DNA of 64,000 nt, from assembly GCA_028673005.1 (NCBI GenBank), contig CM054114.1:26464869-26528868 (forward strand), given 5' to 3'. The position numbers and the translations under genes are program-made. The DNA is from Tanypteryx hageni. Taxonomy: Eukaryota > Arthropoda > Insecta > Odonata > Petaluridae. Below are positions 37,050 through 48,152 of this stretch, in pieces. The notes beneath the pieces were generated by a model, which worked only from the letters and a program-made list of their open reading frames with translations, was not told where the DNA came from and searched no databases. The first letter of the stretch is position 1. The number at the start of each line of letters is the position of its first letter.

Positions 37050-37468
37050 ATAAAAAATTATTAAAATTTAATGTTCGAATGGGGTTAAAACAACCCCTAA
37101 AATTTACAATTTTATAAATTTCGACTTTTATAATTGGTTATGACAAATGTTCTATAAACCTGCAAAATTTCAGCTTCCTAAACCTATTAGATTGGTCTAC
37201 ATACTGGGAAAACCTTTTCCCATGCTAACTTATGGGAGATATTCCGGGGTCTCGGGAGTCGAACCCAAGACACTGTAAGTAAAAGTGACATAGCTACAGA
37301 AGACGGGACTCTTAAAGCACAACTTCAACATTGCTACCTGAACTCACGTGAGAACACTTGAGCTACTCGGGTGATAGCGTATAGGGTGAAACCATTAGGA
37401 ATTCTCCGTCACTGTTCTTTTTTCTTTTTTTTTAGGTTTTCGTAAACTGAAGTAGTTTGTCGTTATTT

Positions 37469-38109
37469 TCACCTCAAATCCTCCGTCTCACCTTCCGGAC
37501 TGCTCTCTGCAGTATCCGTCTCACTCGCGTCCCCGCTCATCTTCTCTCCAAAGCTAGGCCGTTCGCCCTCCAACGGCGCAATAGGCCTCCGTTCACGTTT
37601 TCGGTTGATATAATTTACATGGGATATGTTTGAATCTATGCTTGAAAATGAACACGTTTGTCGTCTGGTTGTTACACGCGAAGAACATCCTTCCGTTTCC
37701 GCTGCGTAACCCAATGCCGATGATGTCGCTGATTGTGAAGAATGAGCTCCAGAACACGACGGCATATCAGCATAATTACCGCGGACTGGAATTCCTTCGA
37801 TTACTTGAGGAATATCCGGCATATTCAACGGGTGAGCAATTGGCTCGCCAAATTTCTTGCTAAGCCTTTGTAATGTTATTAAATATTCTTTCCACCGTCT
37901 CTCGTATATTTCACTGAAAGCGTAGGTACTGTTAAGAATCGGCTTGATGTTCAAACCATTCCTAAATGCGATTGTTTTCTGCAATACGAGCGATTATTAC
38001 TATTCGCAGGAATTATACTGCATCTCCCTATGCATTCACACGGATAGGAACGCCTCTTTAATACAGTATCTCCACAAATGTTACAAATGGCACATTCCAT
38101 TACGTCCGC
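37469..38109 (-). CDS. Possible small Cys-rich protein gene, frameshifted
   Basis: From ATG at 38109 the minus strand reads MECAICNICGDTVLKRR, then CECIGRC, giving clustered CxxC pairs that could bind zinc. Near 37985-37960 this frame ends, but an overlapping frame continues for about 170 codons: WKEYLITLQRLSKKFGEP, a Ser/Gly-rich linker, RKRERRPIAPLEGERPSFG and an acidic end SGDASETDTAESSPEGE, stop at 37469. The mix of basic and acidic low-complexity blocks looks like real protein rather than chance. A splice acceptor (TTGCAG at the junction) or a single-base deletion could join the two. I do not recognise the family; a domesticated or transposon-borne nuclear protein is possible. Confidence 0.35.
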
Positions 38110-38762
38110 TATCTCAAAGATATACCAAAGTTGAAAGAGATCACAACGGTCTCGCCTCCTTGTTCCTCATCCCTCGACACTTTAGACCCGACTGTGAATT
38201 AATCAGGATACGGCTGACTGATAAGATGTCGAGTTGTGGTGGGGGAGAGGGATAAGATTATCCGAAAATATTGGCATCGTACCCCTTTCTAAAGACTTTT
38301 ATATTATCTTGGAAATTTATACCCCAATTATCGAAATACCACGAGCACTTTTTTTCTGAAAATTTCACATCGATAATATTTGAAGTAATGAATGACAGAT
38401 GATGTAGAAAGAAAATTTAGAATTTATGACACTTAAAGACGAATGATCGCCAACATTCGATGTTGGCGCCGCCTCTGCGTTACTCATTCCTCGACACTTT
38501 AGACCCGACTGTAATAAAACATTTTTTTTTATTTTTTACTGATGTTATGCGACATTTGACTTCTAAAAAGGGGTTTTTCACTACAATGTGAAGGCTATAA
38601 CTTAAAATATATAAATATCACAAGAGATCGTGAAACAGGTCAGCCGTTAATTCCGCGTCTAAAATGACATCATCTTCAGCTCCTTCTTGGCTGAAAGGGA
38701 CATAATGATTGCTATATTGGAATATGACTTCCTATGTAAAGAAATCGCAAAAAATAAAATAA
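38110..38762. other. Unassigned DNA with a short direct repeat
   Basis: The 24-bp text CCTCGACACTTTAGACCCG followed by ACTGT occurs at 38172-38195 and 38489-38512. The upstream 15-20 bases are also similar. No gene is seen between them. Confidence 0.6.
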
Positions 38763-38960
38763 CTATTTTGCTTTTGATTTACTTTTATTCCTAACCACTT
38801 TACCTGGTACTTTCTGAAGGGCCTGCAGCTCGTCTGTCTGGTTCATGGGTTCTGGGTTTTTTGCAGTTATATACCACGGCGGAAAGCATTTATCAATCTC
38901 TTTACTGGCGACGTAGCATAAACGTACTCCTTCCTTAAATTCCAAGGTTTCATCTGGCAT
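38763..38960 (-). CDS. Short unrecognised ORF, possible exon or pseudogene
   Basis: Sixty-five codons from ATG 38960 read MPDETLEFKEGVRLCYVASK, then FPPWYITAKNPEP and a basic end KVVRNKSKSKAK, stop TAG. The composition, with WY, paired Pro and a lysine-rich tail, is protein-like. The upstream sequence contains TTTTGTCCAG, which could be an acceptor, but the frame from it meets a stop. I do not recognise the family. It could be the last exon of a gene or a processed fragment. Confidence 0.25.
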   Translation of the reverse strand: MPDETLEFKEGVRLCYVASKEIDKCFPPWYITAKNPEPMNQTDELQALQKVPGKVVRNKSKSKAK

Positions 38961-41135
<2,175 letters not shown>

Positions 41136-41299
41136 AAAGTGACACACTGGGCGGGGAATGACAGGGTGATGTGGGAAGGTTGATGATTGGAGGAGGTGGG
41201 GAGTAGGAGGGGTGGATAGCCAATAAAGAGGGAGTGTGATGAGGTAGAGTGCGAATAGTTACAAAGTAACAAGGAGACATTGTAAGGGGGCTAATAGGG

Positions 41300-42078
41300 T
41301 TAGCGGAGGTTGAGGCCAGGCGGAGAGAAAGAGTCGAGAAGATGGATATGTGCTAGTTCCCAGTGTCGGAGAAGGGGGGCAGGAGTGTCATAGGGTAAAG
41401 CGCGAATAATCCTAACATTGTAGCAACTATTGAAGGGGACATTGTGGGTATTAGCATGTAATGCAACTGGGAGGGGGCGTCTGAGAGAAACGCTATTCCG
41501 GTGACCGTTCATTCGGATGTTTAACGGATTGCTGGTGAGGCCTACGTAAAACGCGGGACAAAGGGTGCAGGTAAGGAGGTAAATGACGTTACGGGTGGTG
41601 CAGTTGCTTCTGGAGGTGATGGGGTAGGTGATGTTGGTGGAGGGACTCGAGAAAGAAGATGATGGTAGGTGGATAGGGCAAGTGAGGCAGCGAGGTTTTC
41701 CGCAGGGGTGGGAACCTATTGCAAGAAGCGTGGTAGAAGTGGGAAGTTCCTTCCTCCACAAGATATTTCCCAAATTTGGGGGCCGGCGGAAGGAGAGGAG
41801 CGGAGGATTGGCAAAAAGGTTGATAAAGAGGGACTGATGGGAGGAAGAGGTAAGAATTGGGTGGGCAGCATGAAGGATTGTTTTGAGAGCTTCGTGGATA
41901 CCAGGATGGAAAAGTGTCGTAAGAGTGAGTGGAGGGGTAGATGCAGGAATAGTGGGTGTGTGAGGATGAGATCCAATGTGGGTAGGCGTCATCGCCCTAT
42001 GGATCTGTTCGCGGACCAAGACTGGAGGGTAACCACGTTTGAGAAGAGCATCCTCGAGGACAGAGTAATACTCTAGAA
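41300..42078 (-). pseudogene. Penelope-like element ORF, GIY-YIG endonuclease end
   Basis: The open frame (about 260 codons) starts upstream of the first listed initiator and reads LEDALLKRGYPP, then SHPCGKPRCLTCPIH (the CCHH-like zinc motif typical before the PLE endonuclease), then VIYLLTCTLCPAFYVGLTSN and RMNGHRNSV, the GIY-YIG domain with YVG, conserved Arg and His, and WELAHIHLLDSFSPPGLNLR at the end. The reverse transcriptase is missing, so this is a 5'-truncated copy. In intact elements this enzyme cuts target DNA during retrotransposition. LTR pieces flank it on both sides. Confidence 0.85.
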
Positions 42079-42172
42079 GGGATGCTCTATCACACGTAAA
42101 AGAACACTAAAACACAGAAACATCACAAACGTAGAAGCTTTCGGAATTGTTCCTTCATCAGCTACAGAGAGA

Positions 42173-42173
<1 letters not shown>
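42062..42173 (-). repeat. Penelope-like LTR piece with hammerhead, copy 1
   Basis: This piece is repeated nearly perfectly at 42212-42325, giving a direct tandem pair about 150 bp apart separated by (TA)n. Tandem and partial LTRs are usual in Penelope-like elements. It runs directly into the truncated ORF. Confidence 0.85.
42131..42165 (-). ncRNA. Hammerhead ribozyme motif, copy 1
   Basis: The minus strand reads GUAG-CUGAUGA-A-GGAACAAUUCC-GAA-AGCU-U-CUAC. CUGAUGA and GAA are the invariant core. GGAA/UUCC form stem II with a CAA loop. GUAG/CUAC form stem I. AGCU is a palindromic stem III, which in Penelope-like elements favours a dimeric ribozyme (the usual version is ACGU). The cleavage site would follow the U after AGCU. 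One unpaired A before stem II departs from the consensus. Confidence 0.7.

Positions 42174-42211
<38 letters not shown>
42174..42211. repeat. (TA)n microsatellite
   Basis: About 19 TA units separate the two tandem LTR pieces. Confidence 0.97.
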
Positions 42212-42215
<4 letters not shown>

Positions 42216-42325
42216 TAATACTCTAGAAGGGATGCTCTATCACACGTAAAAGAACACTAAAACACAGAAACATCACAAACGTAGAAGCTTTCGGAATTGT
42301 TCCTTCATCAGCTACAGAGAGAGAA
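42212..42325 (-). repeat. Penelope-like LTR piece with hammerhead, copy 2
   Basis: Near-identical repeat of 42062-42173, including AGTAATACTCTAGAAGGG and the ribozyme motif. Confidence 0.85.
42281..42315 (-). ncRNA. Hammerhead ribozyme motif, copy 2
   Basis: Same 35 bases as 42131-42165, with intact CUGAUGA and GAA-AGCU core and both short stems. Confidence 0.7.
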
Positions 42326-42500
42326 CTCTCTCTCTGTAGCTGAAGAAGGAGTAGTTCCGAAAGCTTTACGTTTGTGATGTTTCTGTGTTTTTGTGTTATT
42401 TTACGTGTGTCGCTTCGACATCCCCGGGGCCTCTCCAACCTGAAGTCGTCTGATTGGTGAGTGCTCACTGGGTTTCCTCATCCCAACACCTTGTTGACAT

Positions 42501-42503
<3 letters not shown>
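42326..42503 (+). repeat. Penelope-like LTR, inverted copy with degraded hammerhead
   Basis: It starts as the inverse of the previous piece (CTCTCTCTGTAGCTGAAGAA), so 42281-42370 is an inverted repeat. The core here is CTGAAGA rather than CTGATGA, and stem I is shortened. It then runs through TTACGTGTGTCGCTTCGACA and CAACACCTTGTTGACATCC to a (TA)n tract, the full 3' LTR structure. Confidence 0.85.

Positions 42504-42551
<48 letters not shown>
42504..42551. repeat. (TA)n microsatellite
   Basis: About 24 TA units between the LTR piece and the RTE-like element. Confidence 0.97.
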
Positions 42552-42555
<4 letters not shown>

Positions 42556-45523
42556 GGTTGGACAATATGAGTTCTCTCGAGGTAAAACAATCCGGAGGTA
42601 AAATAGTCCCCCAATCGGATCTCCGGGCGGGGACTGCCTTGAGGAAAACATTTGTCGAAAGTAAATTACGAATAGGGACTTGGAACGTAAGAACTATGAG
42701 AAAGGCAGGAAAGCTAGAGAACTTGAAAGAAGAAATAGAGTTGACATTATAGGGCTAAGCGAAACTAGATGGGAGGGAGAAGGACAGTTCGACTCGGAAG
42801 AATTCACGGTAGTTTATTCTGGAGGAAATAGTGGGGAAAGGGGAGTAGCTCTGATACTTAGGAATGATATGATGAAAAGCGTGACAAAGATAATAGCAAC
42901 GAACGATAGACTGATGGCAATAAAGCTAAAAGCAGTCCCAGTGGACACGCTGATAATCCAGGTATATATGCCAACGTCAGCTCATGACGATGAAGAAATA
43001 GATGAGATGTATGAGCAAATTAATGAAATTTACGAAGAAGACGGAAGAGGAAAGGTAAACTGCATAATAATGGGAGATTGGAACAGCATAGTCGGAGAAG
43101 GACAGGAAGAAAATGTTGTCGGGCAATACGGACTTGGAAAGAGAAATCGAGGAGGGGAGAAACTCGTAGAATTCTGCATCAATAATGACCTTGTAGTGAC
43201 TAATACATGGTTCAAAAACCATAAACGAAGGTTATACACATGGAAAAGCCCAGGAGATAGAATGAGATGCCAAATAGATTACATCCTTGTAAAACAAAGA
43301 TTCAGGAACAGCATAAAGAATGCCAAGGCATTGCAAGGAGCGGACATTGATTCAGATCACAGCCTTCTAATAGTTGACGTGAGTACAAAGCTCAAACAAA
43401 TAAGAAAAACGAGAAGAGAAAGACAGACCTGGGACCTAGAAAAACTCAAAGAAAGGCAGGATGTAGTCAGCATGAAGTTGGAAGATAACCTAAGGAAGTT
43501 GGAAAACAAACCGAAGACCGTTGATATAGAATGGGATGAAATTAAAACCAGTATCAAGGATACCTTGGATAAAGAGATTGGAAAACAAGAGAAGAAAATC
43601 AGAAAACCATGGATCACGAAGGAAATGCTGGAGAAAATGGATGAGAGACGAAAATGGAAAAACGTTAACAGTGAAGAAGGTAGAGCCAACTATAGGCGTA
43701 TAAACAATGAGTTGAGAAGGGTAACAGATACAGCTAGAGAAAACTGGATAAAAGGAAAATGTGATGAAATAGAACAAATGGAGAAGTTAGGACGGTACGA
43801 TATGATGTACGCTAGGGCACTGGAATTAGAAGATAAGAAGTCTAATGGAATTTGTGGTAAAGGAATTATGAATACGGATGGGAAGATAGTCTCAGAAACA
43901 AAGGATGTAGCACAGGTATGGGAAGAATACATTAAGGAATTATACGGCAAACAGGCAGGAGAGGGGAAAATAGAACTGGAAAATGAGAAAAACATTGAAG
44001 AAGACAACTTAGGACCAAGTATTATGGAGAGCTAAGTAGAAAAGGCGATAGTGGAACTAAAGAAGGGGAAAGCCACGGGCAGCGATGGAATACCGGCTGA
44101 GATACTTAAAGTCATAGGATCAGAAGGACTAAAAGCGATCACGAAATTAATTAATAAGATTTACGACACGGGAGAATGGCCTCAGGATTTCCTAGAAGTA
44201 ACAATGATCCCTCTAAAGAAGAAGCCAAAGGCAATGCAGTGTAAAGATTATAGAACTATAAGCCTTCTGTCACACACATCGAAGATCATCACGAGGATTC
44301 TTAATAAAAGGCTGGAGAAAAAGGCAGAAGAAATAATAGGGGAAGATCAATTCGGTTTCAGAAAAGGACGAGGAACTAGAGATGCTATAGGAGTAGTTAG
44401 AATCATATCAGAAAGGGAAATAGAATACAGTCAAGATATCTGCGCATGTTTCGTAGACTGGCAGAAGGCCTTTGATAGAGTAAATTGGGTAAAGTTGATG
44501 AAGATATTAAAGGATATAGGTGTAGACTGGAAAGACAGGAGATTGATTAGGAATCTATATGAGAATCAAGTTGTAAAGGTTAGGTTTGAGAATGTGGACA
44601 CCTGCGGAATAAATATCGGTAGAGGAGTAAGACAAGGCTGCTGCCTATCGCCAACCCTATTCAATATATATGGAGAAAGTCTAATGCAAGAAGCCTTAGA
44701 AGGCACAGGGGATTTCAAAATTGGAGGAAGGATTATAAGAACAGTAAAATACGCAGATGATCAAGTACTTCTAGCAAGAAAGGAAGAGGAACTACAAAAA
44801 ATGATAAATAGACTAGTGATAACAGGTAGAAAATACGGTATGGAAATAAATACAGAAAAATCCAAGGTCATTCGAATATCGGGTAAAGAAGAGAATCTGA
44901 ACATAACTATTGGGGGAAAGCCATTAGAACAAGTTTCAGAATATAAATACCTTGGAAGTATCATAACACGAGAGGCAAAATGTACGGATGAGATCAAAAC
45001 TAGAATAGGAAAAGCAAAAGCGGCTTTCAGGAGAAAGAAACAACTACTTACAGGGAATATAAGGGAAGATATCCGCAAGAAGTTGATAAAATGCTACGTA
45101 TGGAGTATAGCATTGTATGGGGCAGAAACATGGACGCTAAGGAAAAATGACATCAAATACTTGGAAAGCTTTGAAATGTGGACTTGGAGGAGAATGCTGA
45201 AGATAAAATGGACAGATAGGATGAAAAACGATGAAGTGCTACGAAGAATAGGAGAGAAGCGAATGATTATACAGACTATCAGAAAGAGGAAGGCTAACTG
45301 GGTTGGACATTACATGAGGAGAGAGAGTATGATTAAAGACGTGTTAGAAGGAAAACTAGATGGGAAAAGGGAAAGAGGTAGGAAAAGGTATCAGCTGATA
45401 GACGATTTGAAAGGGAAAGAGAGTTATCAAGATATGAAGAGGACAGCGGAAAATAGGAGTATATGGAGAACCAGGTTTAACCATGAATAATCACGGACCT
45501 GTCTACGGACAGACTACCTATGA
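42552..45523 (+). mobile_element. RTE-like non-LTR retrotransposon, nearly full length
   Basis: About 3 kb bounded by (TA)n tracts on both sides. It has a single long coding frame with endonuclease then reverse transcriptase, followed by a very short 3' tail ending in TGATGATATATA. Penelope-like LTR fragments lie just outside both ends. The single-ORF plan with an apurinic-type endonuclease and the craniofacial-development-protein-2-like N-terminus point to the RTE/BovB group. Confidence 0.75.
42558..45490 (+). pseudogene. Endonuclease-reverse transcriptase (two lesions)
   Basis: The ATG frame at 42558 reads through LRIGTWNVRTMRKAGKLENL (first endonuclease motif), then needs a one-base shift near 42735 to continue VDIIGLSETRW, IIMGDWNSIVG, IDYILV and DSDHSLL, the apurinic endonuclease motifs. 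A TAA at 44033 (ES-stop-VEKAI) interrupts the same frame. The reverse transcriptase follows with GSDGIPAEIL, QFGFRKGRGTRDAI, FVDWQKAFDRVNW, RQGCCLSPTLFN and the catalytic YADDQVLLA (a YADD box near 44750). It ends with KRKANWVGHYMRRES and a stop at 45488. Only two lesions in about 975 codons suggest recent activity. In intact form the protein nicks DNA and copies its RNA into the site. Confidence 0.88.
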
Positions 45524-45591
<68 letters not shown>

Positions 45592-45606
45592 ATGTATGTA
45601 TGCATG

Positions 45607-45641
<35 letters not shown>
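45524..45641. repeat. (TA)n / (TGTA)n microsatellite
   Basis: About 32 TA units (45524-45588), a TATG/CATG-rich middle, and a second TA run (45611-45641). Confidence 0.95.
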
Positions 45642-45644
<3 letters not shown>

Positions 45645-45793
45645 TTAGTGTTCTTTTACATGTGTCGCTTCGACATCCCCGGAGCCTCGCCAACCTGAAG
45701 TTGTCTGATTGGTGAGTGCTCACTGGGTTTCCTCATCCCAACACCTTGTTGACATCCATTTATCCATTTTACCTTTCCTTTTCCGTAAGCTGT
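45642..45793 (+). repeat. Penelope-like LTR, 3' portion
   Basis: From TTTTAGTGTTCTTTTACATG to CAACACCTTGTTGACATCC, then TTACCTTTCCTTTTCCGTAAG and (TA)n. It matches 42380-42500 and, in reverse complement, 47886-48020. The ribozyme half is missing. Confidence 0.85.
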
Positions 45794-45819
45794 TATATAT
45801 ATATATATATATATATATT
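45794..45819. repeat. (TA)n microsatellite
   Basis: About 13 TA units ending the LTR piece. Confidence 0.95.
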
Positions 45820-45839
45820 GAGTATATCGTCATTATATT

Positions 45840-46366
45840 TTACATTTTGAAAATTGGTCTGCAGGATTCCCTACTTTTTAAATTTGCAATTATTCTCAAT
45901 GCCCTTTTTTGAAGCAAAAATATTCGATTTATTCGTGAGGCACTTGCTCCTCCCCAAGTATGTATACAATAAGATAAATATTGGTATATCAACCCATAAT
46001 ACATTGTTAAAAGTACTTTGGTATCTACTAATTTCCTAAGTTTTAACATAACATAAATATTTGTAGAAAGTTTACTACATATGAAAGCGATGTGAGCCTC
46101 CCAATTAAGTTTTTCATCAATATAAATTCCTAAAAACTTAGAGGAATTAGATTTTATAATCTGGGAATTATCAACAAAGATATTTATATTATCATTATTT
46201 AACCCTTTATTGTATTTAAAAAGTATAAAATTTGATTTGGATTCATTTATTAACAAGTAATTGGAATTGAAATACTGAAATATATGGTTTACACTTAAAA
46301 ATGAATTGATTTCCAACTCAGCAGTTGAAGGGCCGGTGCACATAATTGTTGTGTCATCATGTGATT
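45840..46366 (-). pseudogene. Jockey/CR1-like reverse transcriptase, C-terminal fragment
   Basis: The minus strand reads SHDDTTIMCTGPS, in which the catalytic ADD box is altered to HDD. It continues NYLLINESKSNFILF, SSKFLGIYIDEKLNWEAHI, the FLG and W-H motifs of the RT thumb region, and YQYLSYCIHTWGGAS. This order is standard for the jockey/CR1/Rex group. The 5' half of the RT and the end of the ORF are missing. It differs in sequence from the fragment at 55381. Confidence 0.8.
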
Positions 46367-46965
46367 ACGGGTTAATGCTATTAAGGCGTTCCTGAAAAAT
46401 ACCCTGTTACTTAAACACACGATAAATGAAAACGAATTTCCCATAAGAATGGATGAATAATAGGATGCATTTCTGGCAAAAAATTACTGCACATATAAAT
46501 TTTAAACAGTGTTTGATGGTGTCACTAAATTACAATTATCTAATGCGCGTTGCTATAACGTGCATATTTATGAACCTTACCGTCTTTTTTGACAGATCCA
46601 ACTTATTAGAAATATCAGTTGCACGTTGACCATCATTAGATATATCTCTTCAAAATATCCAGCTTCTATTCCAATGTCACTTGTTTACGGTTTTTTAGAT
46701 GAAGCACTTGTACAATCACTCGATATTTTCTGTGACAGGATGAATTAATTCCAGTGAAAAAATAAAAAAATCTGATGTGGGCACCACTTGACTTTCTCCA
46801 TATGTGTAATATTTCTAAAAATTCCTAATTGGTTACATAATAATAAATATTTTACGAAACTGTATGATTATTTTAGACTTTTCAAAGAACAGAAATAAAC
46901 TCAAACCATAGCCTTCTGATATTAGATATAGCCACAAAGCTCCAACAATTAAGAAAATAATAATT
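46367..46965. other. Unassigned AT-rich DNA
   Basis: No gene or repeat structure is supported. Confidence 0.35.
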
Positions 46966-47790
46966 ATATATAGACGTTCCTTACAGAGGAAGAGGATATA
47001 ACATACTTATATATAGGAGGATACTAATGTTTAGGCACTTCCAGATGAGCTGGAGATTCGAAATTATTTTCTCAGGTAGGATTTTGTGCAAAACCGACTA
47101 GAAAAAACGAAAATCTTGAAAAAGTGCAACAATGCGGCCGCTAAAAATTCGCAATTGTTTAAACAAATTTTCAAAGTTTATGAATTCCCAAAAGTGCTAC
47201 GGAGTTGAAATTTTTTTATAAGTAGAATTCTTTAAAAAAAAACGAAATTTAGATTATACAAATTTTGATATTTTAATTTGTTTGGCTGATAAAAATTCTT
47301 AAAATTTAAACTAATAGATAAATGTTTAGGTACTTTGGGGCAAGCTAGGAAGCTGAAATTTTAAAGTTTAGTAGAACTCAGTGCATTTAAACTAACAAAT
47401 ACTTGAAAATCTCCAACAAAGTGTTCTTGCAGCAGCATTAAACTTTTGAAATATAAACAATTAAATAAATATAAGTTAACATCTAGATGTGCTACAACTT
47501 CAAATTTGACAAAAATGTGAGGAATTAGCAACTTACATTGGATAAAGTATAATATTCTTAAAATTACCAATTTAAGGCATTGTTTTAATCAAATATTGTT
47601 TAATAAGGAAAGATAGAAATTGGGTGCAGAGGTGAAATACTTTGAATTAAAAAAATATTTCTAATAATGCTATATCTCTCTGAAATATAAATGTTTATCA
47701 GGGTCAGATGAAATGCTTGAAGAATGATATATGATATAACATGTAAATGTTATCTGTTATATCCTCCTCTGTAAGAAACGTCGATATATA
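46966..47790. mobile_element. Non-autonomous TIR element with foldback family repeats
   Basis: The left end TATATAGACGTTCCTTACAG and right end (reverse complement TATATCGACGTTTCTTACAG) are inverted, and both continue into AGGATATAACA. Inside are repeated units with CTAGGAAGCTGAAATTTT and GTGCTACAACTTNAAATTTG, related to 36598-37049 and 48153-49793. No transposase is present. Confidence 0.65.
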
Positions 47791-47830
47791 ATGATAACAT
47801 ATATATAGGATGATTGGAGATTCGAAACTA

Positions 47831-47832
<2 letters not shown>

Positions 47833-47885
<53 letters not shown>
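47833..47885. repeat. (TA)n microsatellite
   Basis: About 26 TA units abutting a reversed Penelope-like LTR. Confidence 0.96.
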
Positions 47886-47887
<2 letters not shown>

Positions 47888-48105
47888 CAACTTACGGAAA
47901 AGGAAAGGTAAAATGAATATATGGATGTCAACAAGGTGTTGGGATGAGGAAACCCAGTGAGCACTCACCAATCAGACGACTTCAGGTTGGCGAGGCTCCG
48001 GGGATGTCGAAGCGACACACGTAAAATAACACAAAAACACAGAAACATCACAAACGTAAAGCTTTCGGAACTACTCCTTCTTCAGCTACAGAGAGAGAAC
48101 TCATC
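47886..48105 (-). repeat. Penelope-like LTR, full copy with degraded hammerhead
   Basis: In reverse complement it runs CTCTCTGTAGCTGAAGAAGG, GTTCCGAAAGCTTTACG, TTACGTGTGTCGCTTCGACA, CAACACCTTGTTGACATCC, CCTTTTCCGTAAGTTG, then (TA)n. The ribozyme core is CTGAAGA, as in 42326. A second, forward fragment of the same end (ATCCCAACACCTTGTTGAC) lies at 48108-48140. Confidence 0.85.
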
Positions 48106-48152
48106 CTCATCCTCATCCCAACACCTTGTTGACATCCATATATATATATATA

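Noticed and set aside
43030..45078. Minus-strand open frames within the RTE-like element
   Set aside because: Shadows of the purine-rich plus-strand coding frame.
45483..45723. Open frames of alternating Tyr-Ile
   Set aside because: Products of (TA)n microsatellites.
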